DNA of 64,000 nucleotides from Bacillus sp. BA3 (GTDB lineage Bacteria; Bacillota; Bacilli; Bacillales; DSM-1321), in the NCBI GenBank assembly GCA_002835675.1, contig PIZR01000003.1, positions 496,001 to 560,000 on the forward strand, in the 5' to 3' direction. The position numbers were made by a program, and so were the translations under genes. Under the pieces are notes generated by a model. It did no database searches and was not told where the DNA came from. It was given only the letters and a program-made list of their open reading frames with translations. Positions 45,664 through 54,869 of the stretch are shown here, one piece after another. Each line of letters starts with the position of its first letter. The stretch's first letter is position 1.

Positions 45664-46544
45664 GCTTCAAAGCCCCTCTCGACCTCTATCCTTTGCGGCA
45701 TGCCGCCTTGGGCTCCTAACTTCGTCACGGAAATGGATGCTGCCCGGTTCGCGAATACCAAACATTCGTCAAAACTTTTTCCTTCTGCAACAGCCACGGC
45801 AAAGGCAGCATTGAATGTATCCCCTGCGCCTGTCGTATCCACCGCTTCCACTTCAAAGCTTGGAACAACCTTTTCTTCATGTCCGTCAAAATAACGGACG
45901 CCATTTTTTCCTTCGGTAATGAATAATTTATTGGGATGCTCAGTCAAGACTTCCGTTCTATCTCTCCCATTGAATAGTATTTCGAATTCATGTTCATTTG
46001 GAGTAAGGAATGATGCCTGTTGAATGACAGCCTCACTTAGCTTGCGGGCGGGAGCTGGGTTCAAAAGTAATCTCTTTTGAAGCGTGCTGCACAACTCAGC
46101 CAGATATTCTACCGTTTCCTCAGGTATTTCCTGCTGAACCAACACGATATCCGATTCCTCTATTACCTTTTTCGCCTTTTGTACATATTCAGGAGTAATG
46201 AAATCATTCGCACCCTTTACGACAATAATGCTGTTATCACCTTCCGAAAGGGTAATGTGTGCTGTCCCTGAAGCGGAACCTGTAACCGGTTCCACATACT
46301 TCGTGTTTACATGATTTTTTTTCAGGTTATCTAAGATGATCTCTCCATACACATCATCTCCTACACATCCAACCATCGACACTTCTGCACCAAGACGTGC
46401 CGCTGCAACAGCCTGGTTGGCTCCCTTTCCTCCAGGAACCGTGATAAATGACTCCCCTAAAACCGTTTCACCAGCCATTGGCCGCTTGGCTGATGTCACA
46501 ACTAAGTCCATTGAGGAACTTCCCACTACAGCAATTCTAATCAT
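45660..46544 (-). CDS. rbsK: Ribokinase
   Basis: A 294-residue PfkB-family sugar kinase phosphorylating ribose at O5. Motif 1 is [15 protein letters not shown] near residue 38; the C-terminal anion-hole and catalytic base are in [15 protein letters not shown] (Asp of GAGD). The N-terminal [11 protein letters not shown] strand binds ribose. The ATG overlaps the rbsR stop by 4 bp and follows GGAAGGCGGAG. Confidence 0.96.
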   Translation of the reverse strand: MIRIAVVGSSSMDLVVTSAKRPMAGETVLGESFITVPGGKGANQAVAAARLGAEVSMVGCVGDDVYGEIILDNLKKNHVNTKYVEPVTGSASGTAHITLSEGDNSIIVVKGANDFITPEYVQKAKKVIEESDIVLVQQEIPEETVEYLAELCSTLQKRLLLNPAPARKLSEAVIQQASFLTPNEHEFEILFNGRDRTEVLTEHPNKLFITEGKNGVRYFDGHEEKVVPSFEVEAVDTTGAGDTFNAAFAVAVAEGKSFDECLVFANRAASISVTKLGAQGGMPQRIEVERGFEA

Positions 46545-47527
46545 GTCTTCTCCGCCTTCCTTCTCGTTGTTTGTCTCTCCACAAAAGAAACAGGGAGCTT
46601 TTCATGTGTTACTTCCAATTTTTCTTGATTGATCCTTTTAATTAGCATTTCCGCGGCTTGTGCCCCCATCTCATAGGCTGGCTGCCTAATTGTAGATAAC
46701 GGCGGGTGCAATAACGCTGTGAAGGCGATATCATCATAGCCGATCAATTGTATGTCTTCCGGTATCCGTATTCCCCGCTTTAAAATCTCTTGAAGTGCGG
46801 CGGCTGCAACAATATCATTACAAGCTATGATTCCATCCGTTTCCGGATATTGCTCGAACAGCTGCTTCACGCAAGTTTGGCCGCCTTGAAGAGTTAGGGA
46901 TGAATCCATGACTTGCACGTTAACTTTTGCTTGTTTCAATTCTTCGTATGCTGCCATGTACCGTTCATAAACAGGCTTTATTTCGACTGGCCCCCTAATG
47001 AGGACGATATTCGTACTGCCTCTATCCAGCAATACGCGTGCTGCCAGCTTACCGCCTGTCTTTTGATCGGAATAAACAGCTGGTAATTTCTCTGCTGTAC
47101 GGTCGAGAAGGACAACTGGAATATCCAGATTATCGAAATTTTCATTGGCTTCTTCACTAGTTGAAGCAATCATGCCCACTACATTATTTTGCAGGAATGT
47201 GTCGATATATTCTATTTCTTTATCTCTCTTTTCATCACTATTTCCAAAAATTAACCGATAACCAAATTGCTGAAGATAATCCTCCACACCTCTAGCCATT
47301 TCTGGGAAGAAAGGATTCGTAATGTCCGGCAAAATCAAACCAACCAATTTGGATTTACGTTTGTAGAGGGATCTTGCCACTTCATTCGGTTTATAATTTA
47401 ATTTCTCAACAGCTGCCATGACTACCTTTTTTGTGTCCTCATGTGCATAACCACTGCCATTCATAACTCTGGAAACCGTTGCCACAGAAACCCCAGCTTC
47501 CTTTGCCACATCCCGAATAGTTGCCAA
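46541..47527 (-). CDS. rbsR: LacI-family ribose operon repressor
   Basis: A 328-residue LacI/GalR repressor. HTH: ATIRDVAKEAGVSVATVSRV, followed by the hinge YKPNEVARSLYKRKS and a periplasmic-binding-protein-like effector domain (LVGLILPDITNPFF, IIACNDIVAAAALQ, IQLIGYDDI). TTG 47527 is the start because the HTH begins there and GAGGGTGATA precedes it; the longer frame to 47566 would run through the operator palindrome. First gene of the operon, likely autoregulated through the 18-bp palindrome just upstream and relieved by ribose or ribose phosphate. Confidence 0.94.
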   Translation of the reverse strand: MATIRDVAKEAGVSVATVSRVMNGSGYAHEDTKKVVMAAVEKLNYKPNEVARSLYKRKSKLVGLILPDITNPFFPEMARGVEDYLQQFGYRLIFGNSDEKRDKEIEYIDTFLQNNVVGMIASTSEEANENFDNLDIPVVLLDRTAEKLPAVYSDQKTGGKLAARVLLDRGSTNIVLIRGPVEIKPVYERYMAAYEELKQAKVNVQVMDSSLTLQGGQTCVKQLFEQYPETDGIIACNDIVAAAALQEILKRGIRIPEDIQLIGYDDIAFTALLHPPLSTIRQPAYEMGAQAAEMLIKRINQEKLEVTHEKLPVSFVERQTTRRKAEKT

Positions 47528-47547
47528 TATATCACCCTCAATAATTT

Positions 47548-47565
47548 TGTGTAACCGTTTACACA
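47548..47565. promoter_or_regulatory. RbsR/CcpA operator palindrome at the head of the ribose operon
   Basis: TGTGTAACCGTTTACACA, an 18-bp palindrome with one off-centre mismatch. Read on the minus strand, the inner TGTAAACGGTTACA matches the cre consensus TGWAANCGNTNWCA completely. It ends 21 bp before the rbsR start, covering the promoter or early leader. Confidence 0.8.
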
Positions 47566-47665
47566 TAGCTTATCACCAATTTAAATGCACGGCAAGCCCT
47601 CTTCCAAAGATATTTTTTTGGGAATTTGACCCAAACTCGAAGTTCTACCTAACCGTTAAAGCTAA

Positions 47666-47780
47666 GTTGATTGGAGTGGAAGGTACGCGGGAAAAGCGAG
47701 TCTAGGGAAGACCAACAGGCGCAAGCCGAGGAGGCTCCCTGACCGCCCGCGGAAAGGGAGTGCCTTGAGCGGAAATCAAC
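47666..47780. repeat. Bacillus-type interspersed intergenic repeat (~115 bp)
   Basis: A GC-rich island in AT-rich intergenic DNA bounded by inverted GTTGATT and AATCAAC. The ends continue GGAGTGGAAGG and CCTTGAGCGG, and the middle is purine-rich with GCAAGCCGAGGAGGCTCCCTGACCGCCCGCGG-like text (47721-47752). It resembles a mobile-looking repeat I know from many bacillus genomes. No ORF. It lies between the ribose operon and the siderophore operon, both of which point away from or into it. Confidence 0.65.
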
Positions 47781-47804
47781 GGTCAAATTGATAAACCTCA
47801 TAAG

Positions 47805-47833
47805 AAAACTGGCTCAAAAGTCTGAGCCAGTTT
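47805..47833 (-). terminator. Terminator of the siderophore operon
   Basis: Arms AAACTGGCTCA / TGAGCCAGTTT (11 bp) with a 6-base loop, followed by TTCTTATG on the minus strand. Close to the last siderophore gene. Confidence 0.88.
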
Positions 47834-47837
47834 AACT

Positions 47838-49649
47838 TTATAGCGTTTTTGCAGGTAACTTTTCATAAAGGGCATTATTCACATGCCCAAACTCAGATGC
47901 ATGCGGACGGTCTTCACCATCGCTATACCCATATTGAAGCATCCGATTTCTATTCAGGCAGAGTTTTGTTAATTTTGGCGCAAAGAAATTGAATGTATCG
48001 AAACGATCCTGTAACATAGGGAATTTTTTCTGATGTGTCAGGATTGTTAGGGCGACGCCTTCCCAGAAAGCATTCTCATCCAAAAGGGACCTCTTCATCA
48101 GAAGTGTTGACAAGTATCGGAAATGACAGATGAATAGTCCCGTGAAAATGAATTGAACAAGCCCCTCGGGAGTCTCACTTCTTAGTACTTTCCTTAAATC
48201 ATCAGGAAGGCTGCTTAATTCAGGAAGCGGCTGATCACTGACGTTTACATCATCTACAAAATCCTTGATGGCCAAACGGTGAGGCTTGTAATCCTTCAAA
48301 ACTAATATGGTATTTTGACCATGCGGTGAGAAGACCAATCCATATTGATAGATAAAATGTAGTAATGGTGATAGGATGACGTCGAATAATTGAGCTGTCC
48401 AGGCTTCTGCAGTCAATCCCGATTTTTCAATAAGGCTTTCCACATATGGTTTACCTTTGCTGTCCACATGTAAAAGGGATGCAAGCGTAATGGGCTTTTC
48501 GCCTTCCTCCATATAACTGTAAATACTTTCTCTCCAAATCCCCCCCAGCATCTCTAAATATTGATACGGTACATTCTCTAGCTTGGAATAATACGGGTGA
48601 TCAACATTTAAACTGGCCACTTCACCAGGAAGCACTACTTTGCATTGTTCTTTCAAGAATGAGTCATTTTCATAAATGTTCTTTATATACGCTGTGATTT
48701 TTGGGGCAATGACTGTGCGTTCAGCTGGCAATCCACGGTAGACTAGCGTATTTAAAATGCTCATTGGCAGCTTGACATGGTTTTTATCCTTGTTCGATAC
48801 ATTAACAAATGTCCGGATGGATTGTTGCGGCAAATACTTATCGGGACCATTTCCCAAAGCTACGATCAGCCCTTTAGCCAGGTCATCGGTAAAGTTTTGG
48901 ATGATTACATTCTTCCACTGCCATTCATGAACAGGGAGGTAGTAATAGTTTTCTGCGTTCAGCCCTTTTTCCGTCAATATCTTTGCAAATGATTTTTGGG
49001 TTTCCCCATCCAGTTCATTCTCCATCAATTGCTTATTAGATAATGTTTCGACTGAATTGAATTCACCCCTCGTTTTATGGACGGCAATCCAAGATAACTG
49101 AACTTCCTTCTGGTTTTCTGGAGCGAACTGCAAATAATCATCATAACCGAAACCGATTCTTCCCTTGTTATAAGCAATCCAAGGGTGACCGCTCATTTCT
49201 CCTTCAAGTAATGCATAATCCAGTTCGACTAAATCATCCGCATCCTGTTCAGGTTTGGAAAGCAGTTGGAGATCCGCAAGCAGCGTATGATGGAATTCTT
49301 TGATTAAATGTCCTGTTGTTTCTGCTGTCATCCCAATTAACGGCTGGATGTCCAAAATGAATTGAATGGCATCCTTGGCCTGTGTAAAGCCTTCTGTTTC
49401 ACATACCTGGATCGACTCAGCCTGTACTTCGTAGCTGTCAAAAAGACGGGGCCTCGCCAAAAACCGATAAGATTTCCCCTTATTTATCTTTAACTCATAT
49501 AAGTTTCCTGCTGTATTTTCGTTCAGGACAGCTGGATGGATCATATCTTCATACATATACTCAGAAATCATCTTGGCCAGCAGGTTTTGGTTTACTATCG
49601 ACCAATTTTTTTCTGAAACTGCCTGTTCCACTTCATTTATGAACTGCAT
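47838..49649 (-). CDS. rhbF: NIS siderophore synthetase, IucA/IucC family (RhbF-like)
   Basis: A 603-residue NTP-dependent siderophore synthetase. The IucA_IucC domain is marked by GHPWIAYNKGRIGFGYDDYLQFAPE (about residues 165-190), LPVHEWQWKN and LPQQSIRTF; the C-terminal FhuF-like half contains HGQNTILVLKDYKPHRLAIKDF. It should perform the second condensation on citrate to complete the bis-hydroxamate. Last of six co-directional genes in rhbABCDEF order, 22 bp after the monooxygenase. AAGGGAAGGGAG precedes ATG 49649. Confidence 0.9.
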   Translation of the reverse strand: MQFINEVEQAVSEKNWSIVNQNLLAKMISEYMYEDMIHPAVLNENTAGNLYELKINKGKSYRFLARPRLFDSYEVQAESIQVCETEGFTQAKDAIQFILDIQPLIGMTAETTGHLIKEFHHTLLADLQLLSKPEQDADDLVELDYALLEGEMSGHPWIAYNKGRIGFGYDDYLQFAPENQKEVQLSWIAVHKTRGEFNSVETLSNKQLMENELDGETQKSFAKILTEKGLNAENYYYLPVHEWQWKNVIIQNFTDDLAKGLIVALGNGPDKYLPQQSIRTFVNVSNKDKNHVKLPMSILNTLVYRGLPAERTVIAPKITAYIKNIYENDSFLKEQCKVVLPGEVASLNVDHPYYSKLENVPYQYLEMLGGIWRESIYSYMEEGEKPITLASLLHVDSKGKPYVESLIEKSGLTAEAWTAQLFDVILSPLLHFIYQYGLVFSPHGQNTILVLKDYKPHRLAIKDFVDDVNVSDQPLPELSSLPDDLRKVLRSETPEGLVQFIFTGLFICHFRYLSTLLMKRSLLDENAFWEGVALTILTHQKKFPMLQDRFDTFNFFAPKLTKLCLNRNRMLQYGYSDGEDRPHASEFGHVNNALYEKLPAKTL

Positions 49650-49671
49650 ATAAATTCTCCCTTCCCTTCTC

Positions 49672-51000
49672 TTAGTAAGCCATGACGGGTGTTTTTACAC
49701 GGAATGACTGAAATGCACCCTTTGGCTCGGATGGATAAACTTCTTTACCTGCCAATTGATTGATGATAATAGAATTTCGGAATGCTCCTAAGCCTAAATC
49801 CGGTGCACCCACACCATGTGTATGTATCTCGCCATTTTGAATAAAAAGATGATTCGGTGTAGAGATGGCCATTCCTACCCGATAGTCTTTCGTTATTGCA
49901 AGTCGACCCAAGTCATCGCGGACTAAATGGTCCTCCATGGTTTCAAGGAATGCCGGAAGGGTTGATTTATAGCCCGTCCCAAAAACGATCGCCTCTGTAT
50001 CCACATCAAATTCGCTATCTTCTACCCACTGTCGGCATTTCAATTCCCAGCCATTTTCAGCAGGGGTAACCGCTGCAACTTCGGTCATTGCCCGAAGTTC
50101 AATGGACAGTTCCGCATTTCCAATCGATTTTTCATACATCTTGTCAAAAATTGCTGCGATTGTAGTGGCGCTGATGCCTTTATACAATAAATCCTGTTTT
50201 GGCAGGATTTCATCCTTTTTTTCCTGAGGCAGCCGATAAAAGAAATCAAGGTAATCCGGCGTGAAATATTCCAATCCGAGTTTTGAATATTCCATAGGGA
50301 AAAATCCCTTGGATCTTGTATACCAGTTTAGCTGGTAGCCATTTTCCTCCTGCTCATTAAGCAGATCCAGAAAGACCTCGGCTGCACTTTGTCCAGATCC
50401 GACAACCGTTACGGATTTTTTCTTTAAGATATTTTCTTTATTCCGTAAATAATCGGCCGAATGCAGGATGCTCTCTCCCATATATGGATGAAAAGCCGAT
50501 GGAACAGTCGGGACGCTGCCAATTCCCATGACTACATGACGGCTATAATAGACTTCGATCTTTTGTGATTGTGCATCCCTTACACTGATTTGATAGCAGG
50601 GTTCATCTTGATCCCCTATATATTCAACCGCCTCCACCGCTTTTCCAAAACGGCAGCTATCAAGTTGATGGGCAGCCCAGCGGCAATAATCGTTATATTC
50701 TTTTCGTGGAATCAAGAATTTTTCAAGGAAGTAGAAATGATAAAGCCGATCATGCTGCTGTAAATAATTCAGGTAACTATATGGACTTGTCACATCTGCC
50801 ATGCTAACCAGATCGGCAAAGAACGGTACCTGCAGAGTTGTCCCTTCCAACAGCATCCCTTCATGCCAATTAAATTCCCGCTTTTTCTCAAAAAAGACGG
50901 CATTCACCTCCGGGGTTTTCTCCAAAAGGGCCGCAAGTCCAAGATTAAAGGGACCTATCCCTATCCCTACCAGGTCATAGATAGATTGTTGCTTCTCCAT
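49672..51000 (-). CDS. rhbE: Diamine N-monooxygenase (SidA/IucD/PvdA family, RhbE-like)
   Basis: A 442-residue FAD/NADPH hydroxylase. FAD motif VGIGIGPFNLGLAALL (residues about 11-26), NADPH motif VVGSGQSAAEVFLDLL near 200, and the C-terminal FATGYxxxLP-type segment appears as VFGTGYKSTLPAF. By operon context it N-hydroxylates 1,3-diaminopropane made by the decarboxylase. Its start overlaps the acetyltransferase end by 26 bp, with AGAGGAAGTGG as ribosome site. Family is certain; the diamine substrate is inferred from rhbAB. Confidence 0.92.
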   Translation of the reverse strand: MEKQQSIYDLVGIGIGPFNLGLAALLEKTPEVNAVFFEKKREFNWHEGMLLEGTTLQVPFFADLVSMADVTSPYSYLNYLQQHDRLYHFYFLEKFLIPRKEYNDYCRWAAHQLDSCRFGKAVEAVEYIGDQDEPCYQISVRDAQSQKIEVYYSRHVVMGIGSVPTVPSAFHPYMGESILHSADYLRNKENILKKKSVTVVGSGQSAAEVFLDLLNEQEENGYQLNWYTRSKGFFPMEYSKLGLEYFTPDYLDFFYRLPQEKKDEILPKQDLLYKGISATTIAAIFDKMYEKSIGNAELSIELRAMTEVAAVTPAENGWELKCRQWVEDSEFDVDTEAIVFGTGYKSTLPAFLETMEDHLVRDDLGRLAITKDYRVGMAISTPNHLFIQNGEIHTHGVGAPDLGLGAFRNSIIINQLAGKEVYPSEPKGAFQSFRVKTPVMAY

Positions 51001-51559
51001 AGTTCCACTTCCTCTCGAAATTCTCCCGTGTACATGACATTAGCAATGCCGTTTTATCTGGGAGCTTAATTTCTTTAATTGGGGTAAACCCGCATTTTTC
51101 AAATAAATGAATCATCTTTGCATTCCTGATATCCGGTTCTGCCATCACTTTGTTTGTTGTTGAAGTCAGTAGTTGGAATTTCACCATTGCACGTAAAAAC
51201 GGCAAAGCCAGTCCTTTTCCAAGGTAATCCGAATCACCAATGAGTAAATGAATGCCTTGATCTCCCTCTTCGGTTTCATAATAATCTTCGATGATATCGC
51301 CTTTTACCCAATACGATTCCCAATAGCTCATGGGAATGGAGTCCAGACAGCCTAAATAGAGTGTTTGGTGTGTATCAGCCAATGCCTTTTTTAAATGAAC
51401 AGTGAATTTTTCTTTTGTGAAATTCAAATTCCAGTAGGGTATCACATGATCTTCATGCATCCATTTATGCAATGTATCCAAATCCCTCTCAAATTCAACT
51501 TTGTCAAATGAAAGCTGCTGATTACAGTCCTTAAGCATTTCTTCATAACTATTTTTCAT
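50975..51559 (-). CDS. rhbD: Hydroxylamine N-acetyltransferase (IucB/RhbD-like GNAT)
   Basis: A 194-residue GNAT enzyme from ATG 51559. The typical siderophore acetyltransferase pieces are IPYWNLNF, YLGCLDSIPMSYWESYWV and GDQGIHLLIGDSDYLGKGLALPFL, the last binding acetyl-CoA. It acetylates N-hydroxy-1,3-diaminopropane. The start lies inside the end of the preceding synthetase gene (11-bp overlap) and uses GGGGGTT as a modest ribosome site; the frame upstream of it is only the shadow of that gene. Confidence 0.9.
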   Translation of the reverse strand: MKNSYEEMLKDCNQQLSFDKVEFERDLDTLHKWMHEDHVIPYWNLNFTKEKFTVHLKKALADTHQTLYLGCLDSIPMSYWESYWVKGDIIEDYYETEEGDQGIHLLIGDSDYLGKGLALPFLRAMVKFQLLTSTTNKVMAEPDIRNAKMIHLFEKCGFTPIKEIKLPDKTALLMSCTRENFERKWNYGEATIYL

Positions 51560-53357
51560 GGACGGCCATAACCCCCTGTGCGAACGGATTATCAATCGTT
51601 GTATAAACGGATTGTGTCTCAAGTGAACCGACAAGCTCATCCATATCATGAAAACGTGTCAGTAAATTAGCCTTACAAGATAATTCCCGGGCATGAAGCA
51701 ATTTTGAAACAACTCGATTCAAACCTTCATCTCCGCTTTCCGTACTGCATGTTTCCAGTTGTTCCTGAACGAGCTGTAACAGTGTTTTTTCTGATACTAA
51801 TCCTTCCGTACCAAAATTATTGATCAGGCCTAATAAGTGATTAAAGAAGAAATAGTATTGCAGTCTTTCTTCAGCGACTTCATCAGAACAAATCGTGAAG
51901 CTTTTTTCACTTAGTTCAGGCAAGATCTTCAGCAGCCTGTCCACTTTGGACTCACAGTAGTAATACCCTTGATTATCACGATAATAAAAAGTGGCTGGAT
52001 ACCCATCTTGAAGCTGAATGATGGAATTTTGTTGATGGGCCTCCAAAACAATTCCATACTCTTCAAATAGCCAAAGCATCGGTTTCAATGTCGTTGACAG
52101 ATAGGTATTGAACCAATCCTTACTCACTTCTTCAGTACTGCGGTTTTCATCAGCTGATAATTTGCGGATGATCGCTCCAAGTCTTGATGGGGCACCATAG
52201 GCATTATCCTGACATAAGCCGGCAATCAGGATTGCTTGTTTATCGTTTTCATAAAAAGGGTTTTCCCGAATATCAACATCGAATCCTGATTCTTCCTCGG
52301 TTGTTTTGATCGTTAGGTAAGCAGGGTCCTTGATGATACGGAAGGAGGGGTGCCGTTCTTTTAGATCGTCGCCCACTTTAGAATCTATTAATTTTGCAAT
52401 TTCGACACCACGATCCAATTCTTTTTGCAGATTTGCACGTAAAGAATTCGTGATTTTAACCGGAACGGAAAATTTGTACATATATTTCGATGTGGGACTA
52501 TATACCGTTCTAAATGAAGAGGTGGCCGTGAATTTTTTTCCAAGCGGTCCGGCATAAACTAGTGTCCCTTGCTCGAGTAGCCTCTTGACCTCTTCTTTTT
52601 CGATAAGCACTTTTGCCTGGAGCGGGTGTGCCGGGATGATGATATATTGGCTTTCCTTTTGGCAATAAGTTCTTCGGAATTCACTGGAAATCTCTAGGTC
52701 ACCGGCTAATTCCTGTTTAATGATCTCACTTGCCGATGTGACTTCACTGGAATCCTGGATGACAATTGAAGGTTCTGCCAGGAAGTAGTGCAGCTGAAAC
52801 TCCCCTTTTAATTCGGGTGAATAGATCCATTCATCTTTTTCTGAAATTCCCTGCTTACTTTTCGGTGTCGGGTGGAACAGGTGCCCGAATAATAGCGACT
52901 GCTCTGCTTCGATGTAGGTGAAATCAGGACTTTGAAGTGCATCAACGTCTTCTTTCCTGGCTTCAACATACCGTTGAATATTTTGGCTGCTTAGGATGAC
53001 GCGCAGCATCAACTCATCTTCACTATCCGTCCGGCCCTGCTCATTCAATAATTCTTTAGAAACAATCGAGACCATTGTCACGTAATCTAATTCATGCACT
53101 TGTTTGGATGCAGTTTGATAGTAAATCGGGAAGTTAAAAATATGACGCCCCGTTTCCGACCAATATTTAAGCGGAACAAGCAATTCAATATCTTGGGATA
53201 TGAGCTTACTGACCATTAATGAATCCGAAATGGATCCCTCCAAATTCGGCCAGTTTTTCGTTTCTTCTAAACTGCAATTTCCGGTTTCCCGGAAATAACA
53301 ATTCAGAAAGCTTTGCATCGTCGCCCTTTCAGCTATTTGCTTACCATTCATATTCAT
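51549..53357 (-). CDS. rhbC: NIS siderophore synthetase, IucA/IucC family (RhbC-like)
   Basis: A 602-residue synthetase, paralogous to the last gene of the operon. Recognisable pieces are LLFGHLFHPTPKSKQGI (about residues 155-171), IPAHPLQAKVLI, TATSSFRTVYSP and the C-terminal EEYGIVLEAHQQNSIIQL. It probably makes the first amide bond between citrate and N-acetyl-N-hydroxydiaminopropane. The start overlaps the decarboxylase stop by 4 bp; ATG 53351 is an equally placed alternative relative to GGAGGAATGA. Confidence 0.9.
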   Translation of the reverse strand: MNMNGKQIAERATMQSFLNCYFRETGNCSLEETKNWPNLEGSISDSLMVSKLISQDIELLVPLKYWSETGRHIFNFPIYYQTASKQVHELDYVTMVSIVSKELLNEQGRTDSEDELMLRVILSSQNIQRYVEARKEDVDALQSPDFTYIEAEQSLLFGHLFHPTPKSKQGISEKDEWIYSPELKGEFQLHYFLAEPSIVIQDSSEVTSASEIIKQELAGDLEISSEFRRTYCQKESQYIIIPAHPLQAKVLIEKEEVKRLLEQGTLVYAGPLGKKFTATSSFRTVYSPTSKYMYKFSVPVKITNSLRANLQKELDRGVEIAKLIDSKVGDDLKERHPSFRIIKDPAYLTIKTTEEESGFDVDIRENPFYENDKQAILIAGLCQDNAYGAPSRLGAIIRKLSADENRSTEEVSKDWFNTYLSTTLKPMLWLFEEYGIVLEAHQQNSIIQLQDGYPATFYYRDNQGYYYCESKVDRLLKILPELSEKSFTICSDEVAEERLQYYFFFNHLLGLINNFGTEGLVSEKTLLQLVQEQLETCSTESGDEGLNRVVSKLLHARELSCKANLLTRFHDMDELVGSLETQSVYTTIDNPFAQGVMAVHEK

Positions 53358-54862
53358 TCCTCCATCATCTTGAACATTTCACCTAATACTCGAATTTCGT
53401 CTAAAATTTCCTCTATGTGTTCAAGCCTCGTCATTGGATTCAATAGTGTCATTTTTAAATATACCTGGCCTTCAAAACGTGTTTTTGCTAAAAATGCACG
53501 TCCGCTTTTCAGTAATTCTTGCTGAATCTGTTTATTTAATAGATTTACTAACTGATCACTTTCTCCTTCGGGATTATAACGGAATACAACCGCATTCAAT
53601 TCAGGTTCTTTATTCAATACTGTGAACCCTTCCTCTTTATCGATCTTCACAGCCACTTCACGTGCAAGTTGACAAGTGTAGTCGATCATTTCGGCAAAGG
53701 CATCCAGTCCAACGACCTTCAATGACATCCAGAGTTTCAGTGCGTCGAACCTTCTCGTCGTTTGAACCGATTTATTGACTAAGTGAACCATGCCCTCCGC
53801 TTCATCTTCCTGTGGATTCAAGTAATCGGCGTGATGCTGGATATATTGAAATGAGTTGCTGTCAGAGACAAGAAAAGCACCGCAACTGATGGGTTGATAG
53901 AATAATTTGTGAAAATCGACCGTAATCGAGTCCGCCCGTTCAATTCCGCTGATTAACTCTTTGTAATCCTTACTTATAATCATCGCGCCTCCATATGCGG
54001 CATCGACATGCAGCCATATCCCATTCTTCCTTGCAGCTTCGGACAATTCGTGTAACGGATCGATTGAACCAAAATCCGTTGTTCCACAAGTTGCAACGAT
54101 GGCAAAGGGAAGTAAACCCTGTTCCTCTAAATGCAGCAGTTGTTGATTTAATTCAGCTACGGACAGACGGTGATTTGAATCCGTTTTAATCGTGATTACA
54201 GCCTGTTCACCCAGCCCCAACTGTGCCGCTGATTTACGAACTGTAAAGTGGGCAGCCTCGGAGCATAAGATCCGCAATTTTTTCGCCTCGACCGGCAAGC
54301 CATGCTGTTGAACGTCAACACCCCAGAATTTCTTACAATAAGCGTCCCTAGCCAATAGCAGGCCCATATAATTAGATTGGGTTCCACCGCTTGTGAAAAT
54401 CCCATCCGCTTGTTCCGGCAACCCTACCTGACTGCAAAGCCAATCTATTAAACGCTCTTCAACGAAGGTTGCCGCCGAGCTTTGGTCCCATGAATCCATG
54501 GATTGATTCAACGTACCGATAATCATTTCGGCAGCCACCGCAGGTATTAATGTCGGGCAATGCAAATGTCCGATACAAGCAGGGCTATGTACATTGATGC
54601 TGTCATTAATAACAAACTCTGCCAGCTCATCCGCTACCGCTTCAAGTGTCTTCCCTTTTGGAGAAGCGAGTGTCAGCTCGTTTAATCTTGCTTCGATTTC
54701 ATACGGTTTTTTCCCAGAGTATGGTGAATTATTCCCTTTTAAAAAGCTGGTCAGCTTTTTTTCAATGATGTTTAATGACTGGCTGTAGTTATTGAAGCCT
54801 TCTTCGTTATTCAGGAAAAATCGAGAATAGGCAAAATCCGTTTTATTTATCATTTCGATCAT
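53354..54862 (-). CDS. rhbB: L-2,4-diaminobutyrate decarboxylase (PLP group II, RhbB-like)
   Basis: A 502-residue PLP decarboxylase. It shows GHLHCPTLIPAVAAE, TSGGTQSNYMGLLLARDA, LHVDAAYGGA (Asp that contacts PLP) and SITVDFHKLFYQPISCGAF, whose Lys is the Schiff-base residue. It should convert L-2,4-diaminobutyrate to 1,3-diaminopropane. Starts at ATG 54862 behind GAGGGTG, 7 bp after the aminotransferase stop. Glutamate-decarboxylase-like relatives exist, but the adjacent aminotransferase fixes the substrate with good likelihood. Confidence 0.92.
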   Translation of the reverse strand: MIEMINKTDFAYSRFFLNNEEGFNNYSQSLNIIEKKLTSFLKGNNSPYSGKKPYEIEARLNELTLASPKGKTLEAVADELAEFVINDSINVHSPACIGHLHCPTLIPAVAAEMIIGTLNQSMDSWDQSSAATFVEERLIDWLCSQVGLPEQADGIFTSGGTQSNYMGLLLARDAYCKKFWGVDVQQHGLPVEAKKLRILCSEAAHFTVRKSAAQLGLGEQAVITIKTDSNHRLSVAELNQQLLHLEEQGLLPFAIVATCGTTDFGSIDPLHELSEAARKNGIWLHVDAAYGGAMIISKDYKELISGIERADSITVDFHKLFYQPISCGAFLVSDSNSFQYIQHHADYLNPQEDEAEGMVHLVNKSVQTTRRFDALKLWMSLKVVGLDAFAEMIDYTCQLAREVAVKIDKEEGFTVLNKEPELNAVVFRYNPEGESDQLVNLLNKQIQQELLKSGRAFLAKTRFEGQVYLKMTLLNPMTRLEHIEEILDEIRVLGEMFKMMEE

Positions 54863-54869
54863 TGATCAT

